From Lachnospiraceae bacterium (lineage in GTDB: Bacteria; Bacillota; Clostridia; Lachnospirales; Lachnospiraceae), in the NCBI GenBank assembly GCA_028721415.1, contig JAQYIU010000075.1:1-49879 (forward strand): a DNA stretch of 49,879 nt, read 5' to 3'. Within the stretch, counting starts at the first letter, position 1; each line of letters begins with the position of its first letter. A model generated the notes under the pieces. The model was not told where the DNA came from. It did no database searches and worked only from the letters and a program-made list of their open reading frames with translations. Positions 40,195-49,877 of this stretch are shown in pieces. A program made the position numbers and the translations under genes.

Positions 40195-42237
40195 TTATTG
40201 AATTCTCTTAAATTTTTTCTCAAGTTCATATTTTGTCATAGAAATAATTGTTGGCCTTCCATGAGGGCATTGATACGGATTATCCAGCTGAAGAAGCTGA
40301 TCCATCAGGCTGTCCATCTCCTGTACACTCATACTCTGATTGCCCTTCACCGCTGCTTTACATGCCATGGTAGCCAAACGGTCCGTGATCATTTCCAGAT
40401 TCAGCCTGTGACTGCCTTCCTCGATCTGATCCAGAAGTTCAATAAACAAATCCTGTTGATCAATTCCATATAAATTGGCCGGAACTGCACGAATGCAGTA
40501 TGCGCCTCCACCAAATTCTTCAATCTGATATCCCAATGCTGCAAAGGCATCCTGACACATCAGATATTTTTCCTTTTCTTTTATGTTAAAAGATAAAATA
40601 ATCGGAGGTGCTACCATTTGCTGGTCTATAGTCTTCTCTTCCAGATTCTTTTTTAACTTTTCGTACATTACCTTTTCATGGGCGGCATGCTGATCAACAA
40701 AAAACAGTTTATCTTCAAATTCTACCATCCAATAGGTTCGAAATACCTGTCCGATAATTCGATGTTTCGGCTTTGCTTCTTTTGATAAAAGAGGGATATC
40801 AGCGAAACTCATCTGGGTTCCGGAAACAGGAACCTCCTGACCGCCTCCATCATAGCCGGAATGACTGTCCTTAACTTTTGCAGACTCAGACTGTATAGCT
40901 TTCTTTACATCTGGATAAGTTTTTTCTGATTTTTCTTTTTGTTCCAAGTCCCGTTTTACCGGAATTATCGCATCAATCTCTTTTTTTAAATGATGCATTT
41001 CTCCGATTTTCAAGCGGGCAATTCTTTCTTCAATGGCTTTTGCAGAAGAGGTTTCCACACTCTTTTCCGATTCATCCCCACTGCTGTCCTGGTTTTTCTT
41101 TTTTTCAATCTCCTGAATTTTTTCTCTGGATAAATTCGAAAAATGTTCTTCAATCGCCCTTCTTTTTGTCTCAAAAGGTTCCGGACCTGCATTGATTTTT
41201 TGGGGACTCTGTTTCCGCTCTTTTCCCAGTGTGACTTTAGGAATCAGTTCTTTTTTTACAAATGCCCCTTTTATGCCGCTCACAAGGGTTGCATATAGCT
41301 CTTCACTGTTTTTAAATCGCATTTCCATTTTTGCCGGATGCACATTGACATCGACAAAATGAGAATCCATCTCGATCATCAGTGCGGTAAACGGGAATTT
41401 ATGAACCATGGAATGTCCCTTATACCCATCTTCAATCCCACGACTGATGATATTATTTTTGAGATATCTGCCATTAACAAAATAGTTCTCATAATTGCGA
41501 TTTCCCCGGGAAATAACCGGTTTTCCAATAAATCCATCTATCTGGATTCCGCTGGTCTTTGTGTGTACCTCCAGTAGATTCATGGCGATATCTCTTCCAA
41601 AAATATGGTAGATGACATCTTTCAGATTTCCATTCCCTGATGTGGAAATTTTGTTCTTATTATCACAGATAAATTTAAAAGATATTTCCGGATGACTTAA
41701 TGCCAGCCTCTCTACAAAGGCTTCCACATACCCGGCCTCGGTCATGTTTGATTTTAAAAACTTTCTCCTTGCCGGTGTATTATAGAAAAGATTTCTCACC
41801 ACAAAAGTGGTTCCTTCCGGACATCCGATTTCTTCCATGGAGAGCTCTTCTCCGCCCTCTATCACATATTGAATTCCGGAAATTCCTTCATCTGTTTTTG
41901 TGATGAGTTCTACCTTGGCAACTGCAGAAATGCTGGAAAGTGCCTCACCCCGAAAGCCCAGGGACTGTACTGTTTCAAGATCTTTTGCAGATACAATTTT
42001 ACTGGTAGCATGACGTAAAAATGCTTTCCTGATCTGCTCAGGCTCAATTCCACTTCCATTATCTGTAATTCGGATAAAATCAATTCCACCACCTTTTATT
42101 TCAATGGTGATAGCCGTTGATTTTGCATCAATGGCATTTTCCACCAATTCTTTCACAATAGAAGCTGGTCGTTCCACTACTTCCCCGGCTGCAATCTGAT
42201 TGATGGTATTTTGATCCAAAACATGAATAATTGCCAT
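40195..42237 (-). CDS. mutL: DNA mismatch repair protein MutL
   Basis: QIAAGEVVERPASIVKELVENAIDA, GFRGEALSSISAVA, VNGRYLKN, QHAAHEK, ACKAAVKGN, CPHGRPTI. Confidence 0.98.
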   Translation of the reverse strand: MAIIHVLDQNTINQIAAGEVVERPASIVKELVENAIDAKSTAITIEIKGGGIDFIRITDNGSGIEPEQIRKAFLRHATSKIVSAKDLETVQSLGFRGEALSSISAVAKVELITKTDEGISGIQYVIEGGEELSMEEIGCPEGTTFVVRNLFYNTPARRKFLKSNMTEAGYVEAFVERLALSHPEISFKFICDNKNKISTSGNGNLKDVIYHIFGRDIAMNLLEVHTKTSGIQIDGFIGKPVISRGNRNYENYFVNGRYLKNNIISRGIEDGYKGHSMVHKFPFTALMIEMDSHFVDVNVHPAKMEMRFKNSEELYATLVSGIKGAFVKKELIPKVTLGKERKQSPQKINAGPEPFETKRRAIEEHFSNLSREKIQEIEKKKNQDSSGDESEKSVETSSAKAIEERIARLKIGEMHHLKKEIDAIIPVKRDLEQKEKSEKTYPDVKKAIQSESAKVKDSHSGYDGGGQEVPVSGTQMSFADIPLLSKEAKPKHRIIGQVFRTYWMVEFEDKLFFVDQHAAHEKVMYEKLKKNLEEKTIDQQMVAPPIILSFNIKEKEKYLMCQDAFAALGYQIEEFGGGAYCIRAVPANLYGIDQQDLFIELLDQIEEGSHRLNLEMITDRLATMACKAAVKGNQSMSVQEMDSLMDQLLQLDNPYQCPHGRPTIISMTKYELEKKFKRIQ

Positions 42238-42258
42238 GATTTCTCCTTTCCGCTTTTA

Positions 42259-44889
42259 TCAACGACATTTCTTCTGCAGTTCATAAAGATAATTCAGAGC
42301 CTGAATCGGAGTCATATTTGCCAGATCGGCCTGTTTTAATTCTGTCTCAACAGGACTTTCTTTCATCTCCACCGGCATGATTCCCATAGTATCAAATAAG
42401 GAGAGCTGCACCGGCTCTTCCGTCGTATCTTTTCGTCTACTAATATTCTTTGTATTCGCTGTAATATCAGATTGTTCCAGCTCCTGTGCGATTTCTTTCG
42501 CTCTCTCAATGACCTGATCCGGAACACCTGCAAGTTTTGCCACCTGAATACCGTAGCTTTTATCGGCGCTCCCTTTGATAATTTTTCTCAGGAAAATAAT
42601 ATTATCACCTTTTTCCTGAACAGCAATACAGTAGTTATTCACTCCCGGAAGTTTCCCTTCCAGTTCGGTCAGCTCATGATAATGGGTGGCAAATAACGTT
42701 TTGGCGCCGGAAAGTGCGCTTCCCGCGATATATTCTACCACTGCCCAGGCAATTGACAATCCATCAAATGTACTGGTTCCCCGTCCAATTTCATCTAAAA
42801 TTAACAAACTGTCCTTTGTTGCATTTCTCAAAATGTTAGCAACTTCACTCATTTCCACCATAAAGGTACTCTGCCCGGAAGCCAGGTCATCCGAAGCTCC
42901 CACCCTTGTAAAAATGCGATCCACCAATCCGATACTTGCCGATTTTGCAGGAACAAAAGAACCGATCTGTGCCATAAGCACGATCAGCGCAGTCTGTCTC
43001 ATATAGGTTGATTTACCTGCCATATTCGGACCGGTTATAATATTTACTCTGTTTTTCTTATGATCAAGCAGCGTATCATTGGATACAAAAAGATCGCCTT
43101 TCATCATCTTTTCTACCACAGGATGACGTCCTTCTTTAATATCAATGCTGCCCTTCTGATTGATAGTCGGGCGAACATATCCATTTTGTTCTGCCGTGAG
43201 AGCCAGTGAAGCAAAGGCATCAATCCATGCGATTACATGGGCTGTTTTCTGAATTCGATCCATTTGCGCTGCCAGTTTTTCACGAATGTCCACATATAAT
43301 TCGTATTCCAGGGCGCATAATTTATCTTCTGCTCCTAAAATAGTTTTCGCCAGCTCTTCCAGTTCTTCTGTGATATATCTTTCTGCATTGGCAAGGGTCT
43401 GTCTTCTAATATAATAATCCGGTACCAGATCTTTGTATGAATTTGTTACTTCTATATAATATCCAAATACTTTATTAAAACGAACACGAAGATTTTTGAT
43501 ACCTGTCTTCTCTCTCTCCCGTTCTTCCAGCTCCGCCAGCCATGTTTTACCTTCCGTCTTAGCTTTCTTCAGATGATCCACTTCCTCATGGAAGCCATCT
43601 TTTATAATTCCGCCCTCCTTAATCGGAATCGGTGGATCCTCTTCTATGGATTGCTCCAGAAGCTCATAGAGGTCTTCCAATGTATCCAGATCCTCCGCCA
43701 TTTTTGCCAGCAAACCTTTGCTGAATTGTGCCAGAATATCCTTTATGTATGGAAGATATTTGATGGAAGTTTTGAAGGAAATCAAATCTCTCGGATTGGC
43801 AGAGCGGTAACTGATCTTCATGGTAAGTCGTTCCAGATCATAAATAGAATTCATGTACTCTCTTAATTCCTCTCTGGCCATCACATTATCTTTCAGCATT
43901 TCCACCGCATCCAGACGTTCCATAATCGACTGCTTATGGATCAGAGGCTGTTCAACCATCTTTCTGAGCATTCTCGCTCCCATGGCGGTTTTCGTCTTAT
44001 CAAGTACCCATAAGAGACTGCCTTTCTTACTTTTTTCCCGAAGCGTTTCACACAATTCCAGATTTCTTCTGGTGGAACTGTCCAGAACCATATAATTTTG
44101 TGTTGAATAGGGAATCAACTCCATCAGATGAGAAAGGGACGTTTTTTGCGTTTCATGAAGATATTGCAGTAAGCCTCCGCTGGCAATGATTCCAAAGGGA
44201 TAATCTGCTAAACCGATTCCATCAAGATTAATGAGATGATACTGTTCCAGAATCATTTTCTCACAATGATCTGTCTCAAAATAATAACTTTCCACCGGAG
44301 TGATCACAGCACCGATTTTTTCCCGTATAAAATCAAAATCCATTCCGCAGATACAAAATCCATCATTGCAGATAATTTCTGAAGGCTGAAACTTATTCAT
44401 CTCATCAAATAGAGCATCCTGATGTTCCACCTGCGTCGTGCGAAATTCTCCGGTAGAAAGATCACAGACGGCCACACCGAAAAGCTCATTCTCACAGAAC
44501 ACACTCATAATATAGTTGTTTCTGGTCTCATCCAGACTCTGCGCCATAGTATTGGTTCCTGGGGTGACTACACGGATCACATCCCTTTTTACAATTCCTT
44601 TTGCCGCTTTCGGATCTTCCACCTGTTCACAAATTGCCACCCGATAACCTCTCTCCACCAGCTTACTGATATAAGGTTCACAGGAATGAAAAGGAACGCC
44701 ACACATGGGTGCCCGTTCCTCCTGACCACAGTTTTTACCTGTCAGAGTGATTTCCAGTTCTTTGGATGCTGTCAGAGCATCCTCGTAAAACATCTCATAG
44801 AAATCCCCAAGACGATAGAATAAAATACAGTCTTTATATTTATTTTTTATCTCAAAATATTGCTCCATCATGGGGGTCAGTTTAGCCAT
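42259..44889 (-). CDS. mutS: DNA mismatch repair protein MutS
   Basis: MMEQYFEIKNKYKDCILFYRLGDFYEMF, GPNMAGKSTYMRQTALI, LILDEIGRGTSTFDGLSIAWAV, TLFATHYHELTELE. Confidence 0.99.
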   Translation of the reverse strand: MAKLTPMMEQYFEIKNKYKDCILFYRLGDFYEMFYEDALTASKELEITLTGKNCGQEERAPMCGVPFHSCEPYISKLVERGYRVAICEQVEDPKAAKGIVKRDVIRVVTPGTNTMAQSLDETRNNYIMSVFCENELFGVAVCDLSTGEFRTTQVEHQDALFDEMNKFQPSEIICNDGFCICGMDFDFIREKIGAVITPVESYYFETDHCEKMILEQYHLINLDGIGLADYPFGIIASGGLLQYLHETQKTSLSHLMELIPYSTQNYMVLDSSTRRNLELCETLREKSKKGSLLWVLDKTKTAMGARMLRKMVEQPLIHKQSIMERLDAVEMLKDNVMAREELREYMNSIYDLERLTMKISYRSANPRDLISFKTSIKYLPYIKDILAQFSKGLLAKMAEDLDTLEDLYELLEQSIEEDPPIPIKEGGIIKDGFHEEVDHLKKAKTEGKTWLAELEEREREKTGIKNLRVRFNKVFGYYIEVTNSYKDLVPDYYIRRQTLANAERYITEELEELAKTILGAEDKLCALEYELYVDIREKLAAQMDRIQKTAHVIAWIDAFASLALTAEQNGYVRPTINQKGSIDIKEGRHPVVEKMMKGDLFVSNDTLLDHKKNRVNIITGPNMAGKSTYMRQTALIVLMAQIGSFVPAKSASIGLVDRIFTRVGASDDLASGQSTFMVEMSEVANILRNATKDSLLILDEIGRGTSTFDGLSIAWAVVEYIAGSALSGAKTLFATHYHELTELEGKLPGVNNYCIAVQEKGDNIIFLRKIIKGSADKSYGIQVAKLAGVPDQVIERAKEIAQELEQSDITANTKNISRRKDTTEEPVQLSLFDTMGIMPVEMKESPVETELKQADLANMTPIQALNYLYELQKKCR

Positions 44890-46330
44890 TGGTATCTAAC
44901 CTCCCAATATAATAAAATCCCTTTGCCTCTTCCAATACAACCGGAACGATCTTACCGATTACAGACGTATCTGCCTTAAAATGTACTACATTATTATTGG
45001 AAAGCCGCCCTGTAATCATTTCAGGATCTTTCTCATCAATTTCCTCTGCCAAAACAAGCTCTGTACGACCTTCCAACCGTTTATTTTTTTCTTTTGCTAC
45101 TTCACCAACTACTTTCAAAAGACGGTTAAATCGTTCATGAACGACATCTTCCGGTATCTGTTCTTCCATTCTGGCAGCCGGAGTACCGGATCTTTTGGAA
45201 TAGATAAATGTAAATGCACTGTCATATTCCGCTTTGCGTACAACATCCAGTGTTTCCTGAAAATCTTCTTCTGTCTCTCCCGGAAATCCTACAATAATAT
45301 CTGTGGTAAGGGCAAGATCCGGTATCGCAGCTTTTAATTTCTGTACCAGTGTCAGGTATTGTTCTTTTGTATATTTTCGATTCATCAGTTTCAAAAGCCG
45401 GCTGCTTCCTGACTGCACCGGTAAATGAAGATGACGACAAATTTTCTTGGAGGAAGCCATAACTTCAATTAACTCATCAGATAAATCTTTTGGATGAGAA
45501 GTCATAAATCGAATTCTTTCAATCCCTTCAACTTTCTCCACCATTCTGAGAAGCTCCGCAAACGTAACAGGCTCTTCCAGATTCTTTCCATAACTATTTA
45601 CATTCTGTCCAAGAAGCATAATCTCCACTACGCCTTCGCTTGCCAGCTTTTCCACTTCGGCCACAATATCCTGTGGTTTTCTGCTTCTCTCCCGGCCTCT
45701 GACATAAGGAACGATACAGTAACTACAGAAATTATTACATCCAAACATAATATTCACGCCAGCTTTAAAACTGAATTTCCTATCGCTCGGAAGATCTTCG
45801 ATAATCAGGTCTGTTTTCTCCCAGACGTCAAATACTCTTCTCTTTGAATCCAGACATTCAAAAAGAAGCTCTGCCAGTTTGAAAATATTATGAGTACCGA
45901 AAACAATATCCACAAACTTGTATACATCTCTTACTTTCTGAGCTTCTTCTTCTTCCTGCATCATACAACCGCACATGGCAATCACCATATCCGGATTATT
46001 CTTTTTGTATGTTTTTAAGGTTCCAAGTCTTCCGTATACTCTGACATTCGCATTTTCCCTGACAGTACAGGTATTATAGTATACAAAATCCGCATTCTCA
46101 CTTGCTGCCGGAACGTAGCCAATTTCTTCCAAAATCCCGTTTAATTTTTCAGAATCTTTGAAATTCATCTGGCATCCAAAAGTCTGATCGTAAAATGTTA
46201 GTTTTCTTCCCAGTTCATTTTCTCTACGTTTCAGTAAATCTCTACATTTTGCTATAAAATATCTCTGTCGCTCCGGTTCTTCTTTGGGAGCAGGTCCATT
46301 AATATTAATCTCATCGTAATTTATATTCAT
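44882..46330 (-). CDS. miaB: tRNA-2-methylthio-N6-dimethylallyladenosine synthase MiaB
   Basis: TFGCQMNFKDSEKLNGIL, CGCMMQEEE, GCNNFCSYCIVPYVRGRERSR, HLPVQSGSSRLLKLMNRKYT. Confidence 0.97.
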   Translation of the reverse strand: MNINYDEININGPAPKEEPERQRYFIAKCRDLLKRRENELGRKLTFYDQTFGCQMNFKDSEKLNGILEEIGYVPAASENADFVYYNTCTVRENANVRVYGRLGTLKTYKKNNPDMVIAMCGCMMQEEEEAQKVRDVYKFVDIVFGTHNIFKLAELLFECLDSKRRVFDVWEKTDLIIEDLPSDRKFSFKAGVNIMFGCNNFCSYCIVPYVRGRERSRKPQDIVAEVEKLASEGVVEIMLLGQNVNSYGKNLEEPVTFAELLRMVEKVEGIERIRFMTSHPKDLSDELIEVMASSKKICRHLHLPVQSGSSRLLKLMNRKYTKEQYLTLVQKLKAAIPDLALTTDIIVGFPGETEEDFQETLDVVRKAEYDSAFTFIYSKRSGTPAARMEEQIPEDVVHERFNRLLKVVGEVAKEKNKRLEGRTELVLAEEIDEKDPEMITGRLSNNNVVHFKADTSVIGKIVPVVLEEAKGFYYIGRLDTNG

Positions 46331-46377
46331 TATAACTCCTTGCTATTTATCACTTCTTTATTGACATAGATAGTAAC

Positions 46378-46406
46378 ATTATAGGATAAGTCTGTCTATT
46401 TTTCAA
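46378..46406 (-). promoter_or_regulatory. Putative sigma-A promoter for miaB-mutS-mutL-miaA, overlapping the dinB 3' end
   Basis: On the minus strand: TTGAAA, 17-nt spacer (AATAGACAGACTTATCC), TATAAT, ~48 nt upstream of the miaB start. Confidence 0.6.
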
Positions 46407-47658
46407 GGAAAAACGCACCTGCTCTTCCCACGGCATCCTCTCCATATTTTTCCTTTATCTTATCCAGCGCCTGATCTAATTTTTCCATCTTATGTTGATC
46501 TTTTGTCCTTTTTTTCAAAATATTGGATTTCTGTCCTTCTTTATCTTCCCGGCTTTCCTGATTCCAAAAAGATAAACCACTGAAAATATCTGTTTGCTCC
46601 AATTTCTCCTTCATTAATTTTGTACACCGGATTCCCAACAAACGAATCGGTGTTCCATCCCATAGTTCTTTAAATAACTGACAGCTTATTTTATACAAAT
46701 CATCGGTTGTATTAGTAGAATATTCCAGAACCTTTTGATGAGAAGTTTTTCTGAAATGACAATCTTTAATCTCAACCTCTATTATCTGTGCATAAATATG
46801 ATCTTTTCGTAGCCTTCTGGCAAGTGTCTCACTTAAATGCATTAATATTTTAGCAGCATCTTCATATTCCACGACATCTTTTTCAAGAGTCATTGAATTC
46901 CCATATCCTTTTGGTTGATCCGGATTGTCTTTCACTGGAGCTTTATCAATTCCGTTGGCATAATTCCACAGCACAAGACCTTTACTCTTAAAATGTGCCT
47001 GTAATAAAACAGGATCACTTTTCGCCAGATCACCAATCGTCTTAATTCCCAAAGATTCCAGTTTTTCTGTTGCTGAGGCACCAGTAAAAAATAATTCTCT
47101 CACAGGAAGAGGCCACATTTTTTTCTGAATTTCTTCCGGAAATAAAGTATGAATCTTATTCGGTTTTTCAAAATCTGATGCCATTTTTGCCAAAAGTTTA
47201 TTGCTGGATATTCCCACATTCACAGTAAAACCTAAGGCTTCTCTGATTTCTTCCTGTATCTTTTCTGCTGCCTCAACAGGAGTTTTATAAAAATAATGCA
47301 GGCCGCTCATATCAAGGTAAGCCTCATCCACAGATACCTGCTCTACCACAGGAGCATATTTTCTAAGAATCTCAATAAATGCTTTTGAGTACTTTTTATA
47401 AAGGATGAAATCAGGACGAAAACTTTTTAAGAACGGACATTTTTTTAAGGCATCGGATACCGATTCTCCCGTCTTTATCCCATATTTTTTGGCTGGAACA
47501 GATTTTGCCAAAACTACCCCTTTTCTTTTCGTCGTATCACCACCAATAATGGACGGAATCGTTCGGATATCGATTTCAGCACCATTTTTCAATTGTTCTG
47601 TAGCTTCCCAGCTTAGATATGCACTGTTTACATCTACATGGTAAATCAATCTTTCCAT
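46396..47658 (-). CDS. dinB: DNA polymerase IV (Y-family)
   Basis: IYHVDVNSAYLSWEA, SVDEAYLDMSG, VGISSNKLLAKMASDFEKPN. Start refined to MERLIYHVD. Confidence 0.95.
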   Translation of the reverse strand: MERLIYHVDVNSAYLSWEATEQLKNGAEIDIRTIPSIIGGDTTKRKGVVLAKSVPAKKYGIKTGESVSDALKKCPFLKSFRPDFILYKKYSKAFIEILRKYAPVVEQVSVDEAYLDMSGLHYFYKTPVEAAEKIQEEIREALGFTVNVGISSNKLLAKMASDFEKPNKIHTLFPEEIQKKMWPLPVRELFFTGASATEKLESLGIKTIGDLAKSDPVLLQAHFKSKGLVLWNYANGIDKAPVKDNPDQPKGYGNSMTLEKDVVEYEDAAKILMHLSETLARRLRKDHIYAQIIEVEIKDCHFRKTSHQKVLEYSTNTTDDLYKISCQLFKELWDGTPIRLLGIRCTKLMKEKLEQTDIFSGLSFWNQESREDKEGQKSNILKKRTKDQHKMEKLDQALDKIKEKYGEDAVGRAGAFFLEK

Positions 47659-47702
47659 ATATACTACCACCAATGTTTTTCTTCAGAAAACACTTTCCTT
47701 CT

Positions 47703-47740
47703 TCTCTGATTTTGATCGTAAATCAGAGAGTAGATTTACG
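47703..47740 (-). promoter_or_regulatory. Two overlapping, mutually exclusive hairpins in the dinB upstream region
   Basis: Perfect 10-bp TCTCTGATTT/AAATCAGAGA (47703-47712 / 47720-47729) and 8-bp CGTAAATC/GATTTACG (47717-47724 / 47733-47740) share a common arm. Confidence 0.5.
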
Positions 47741-47757
47741 TGCCTCACAAAATTCTG

Positions 47758-47798
47758 TAAAAATATAAGACCTCCATCTAAAAACAGAAGCCTTATAT
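47758..47798 (-). terminator. Terminator downstream of the zinc-ribbon gene
   Basis: On the minus strand: ATATAAG...CTTATAT hairpin followed by TTTTT, just after the stop at 47810. Confidence 0.65.
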
Positions 47799-47809
47799 CT
47801 TGATTTTTC

Positions 47810-48226
47810 TTATTCTTTAATATCATCTGCTACAGTTTCATCCAGCGGTTCTTCTTCTTTCAATTCTGTCTCATAAGGTGCTGATGTTCCACAATTCGGA
47901 CAGTAATTACTTGTGGCTGACATTTCTGTTCCACATTCCGGACATGAAATCTTTTCATTCAGCAGTTTCAATTCTTTTTCCTTTTGTGCTAAAGATTCTT
48001 CTACCGATCCCAAAGCTGTAAATACATCTTCGAAATCTTTTTCATAATCATCTCTATGAAGTTCAATATAAATCTGTCCGATTTTGTTGGTCAAATCACG
48101 AATTTCCAGTTTATCCTGTCTAATCTGTTCTTTTAAAGCCAGTATATCTGCCGCTTTCTTAGCTTTTTCAGCAGTCAATTGTCCTGCCGCTGTTAAATCT
48201 TTTTTTAATTTATCAAAAAATGCCAT
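47810..48226 (-). CDS. Zinc-ribbon domain protein
   Basis: Coiled-coil N-terminal part, CPECGTEMSATSNYCPNCG zinc ribbon, acidic tail. Confidence 0.8.
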   Translation of the reverse strand: MAFFDKLKKDLTAAGQLTAEKAKKAADILALKEQIRQDKLEIRDLTNKIGQIYIELHRDDYEKDFEDVFTALGSVEESLAQKEKELKLLNEKISCPECGTEMSATSNYCPNCGTSAPYETELKEEEPLDETVADDIKE

Positions 48227-48292
48227 CTTTATTTCCTCCTTTTTCTTTTTATTATACTACAATTATTTTTGAATGTGGAAAAATTTATAAAC

Positions 48293-48330
48293 AAAAAAAT
48301 CTGATAATCTCTTAATAAAGAATATCAGAT
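48293..48330 (-). terminator. AT-rich hairpin with T-run
   Basis: ATCTGATA (48299-48306) / TATCAGAT (48323-48330), followed on the minus strand by a T-run. Confidence 0.5.
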
Positions 48331-48382
48331 ATAACTATTGAGTCATTATTTGAATGCATAAAAACATATCCAGAAATTAATA

Positions 48383-48419
48383 ATGCTCAAAAACCATAAG
48401 AATAATAGCTTTTGAGCAT
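48383..48419. repeat. 10-bp inverted repeat ATGCTCAAAA...TTTTGAGCAT
   Basis: Perfect arms 48383-48392 and 48410-48419 with a 17-nt spacer, next to the tRNA 3'-end remnant. Confidence 0.6.
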
Positions 48420-48428
48420 ATCTAAAAA

Positions 48429-48452
48429 TAGTCCATAGGGGAATCGAACCCC
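48429..48452 (-). other. tRNA 3'-end fragment (T-arm plus acceptor strand), candidate attachment-site remnant, possibly tRNA-Glu
   Basis: On the minus strand: GGGGTTCGATTCCCCTATGGACTA. Canonical GTTCGATTC T-loop and 3' acceptor strand. No 5' tRNA half upstream; the sequence becomes int-element DNA. Confidence 0.75.
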
Positions 48453-48536
48453 GTAAAGAAATCTCTATATTCTTTTTATTATAAGAAATATTTTCACTTT
48501 CGCCTTGAATGATTTTGACTCATATTGAATGATTCG

Positions 48537-49757
48537 TTAAATAATTTGTATATTTGAGAATATCTTATCCTTTTCCGTATCATCATAATGGTCATAATAA
48601 TAATGATTTTTTGTTGTCTCAATATCAGTATGCCCCATTTGTGATATGATGATATCCTCCGGAACGCCATTATCAATCAAACAAGAGGCGTATGTCTTTC
48701 GAATCTTATGCGGAGATTTTACCGGCATATTTAATTTTTTGCAGATATATCTGAGTCTGCACTGGAACTGATACGTCTTCATCCTTTCTCCATTTTTTTG
48801 AAAAAGCCATTGCTGCCCTGATGCCATCTGCACAGCTTTCTTCAGAAAAAAGATAAAGTCATCCTGGACACGCACATCCCGGATTCCCGCTTCTGTTTTT
48901 GGAAAGGCTCTTACTTCATATACATACTTTCCTTTACGAGCTTCATAGCATATCTCTGTTTTGGTAATACGAATCTTGTTATCGGAAATATCACCCGGCT
49001 TTAATGCAGCCAGTTCTCCAATGCGAAGACCAGATGCAAATATAATCAATAATCCCAGATTACATGTATCCATATGTTCTTTCAGATATTCCACCATGAT
49101 TTCCCGTTCCTTGTCGGTATATACCTGTGTTGTTTTTTCTGGTTTTCAGAAATCGTTTTTTGATAATTCCAAACCATCCAATACATCATTTATCCGAAAG
49201 TCAACAAGCTTCTTCTTTTTCGCCCTGTTCCATATACCACGGACCAAAATCCTTACATTCGAAAAAGATTTGGCTGTCATATTGTTAGCAAATACCATAT
49301 CAACAAGAAAATCATCCAGCTCACATTCATTAATGTTTTTTATCTTTCTGTTTGATAAAGTAGACAGATACTTTTTATAATCTCTCTTATAACGGTCCAC
49401 TGTCTGATTCTGAATGTTGCGAGAATGTTTCGTCTCAAGCCATTCATTGAACAGCTGTTTTACTGTTGGATTTTCTTCCTGGTCTTTCCAATATTTTATA
49501 ACGACTTCCTCAATTTCTTTTTTGGTATTCCTCTTCCGCTGCCTTCTCCCCTTTTCATCATCTGGCAGATAGGTATACCATTTTTTATCATTGCCCTGAT
49601 ATATCCTATATGGATGTTTGTCTAATATCTCTTGCCTATTCCTCATTTCGATCTTTTCTCGTATGAGTGCCAAATCAATCATATCATTATCAGATATATA
49701 CCGCAATATTTCGTCATTAAATTTTTTCGCTGTTTCCTCTATTAAATCTCCTCCCAT
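48537..49757 (-). pseudogene. Tyrosine recombinase/integrase interrupted by an in-frame TGA
   Basis: N-terminal ORF 49146-49757 (core-binding domain) and C-terminal ORF 48537-49097 (GLRIGELAALKPGDI, HKIRKTYASCLIDNG, MGHTDIETTKNHY) are in the same frame (1221 nt). The gap reads ELSKNDF*KPEKTTQVYTDKEREIMVEYL with a single TGA. Confidence 0.85.
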
Positions 49758-49781
49758 ATCTGTAAAAAGATTATTGGCTTA

Positions 49782-49877
49782 TCAGCTGGATTTCTGACAA
49801 GCCTTAATCTGATTTTCATATAACTTATACACTTGGTTTACCTGCGGCAAGCAGCCCATTGATATGTACTCATTTCT
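49782..49877 (-). CDS. 3' end of a partial ORF truncated by the window edge
   Basis: Open minus-strand frame ...RNEYISMGCLPQVNQVYKLYENQIKACQKSS*. It precedes the integrase as xis/accessory genes often do. Weak evidence. Confidence 0.3.
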   Translation of the reverse strand, partial: RNEYISMGCLPQVNQVYKLYENQIKACQKSS

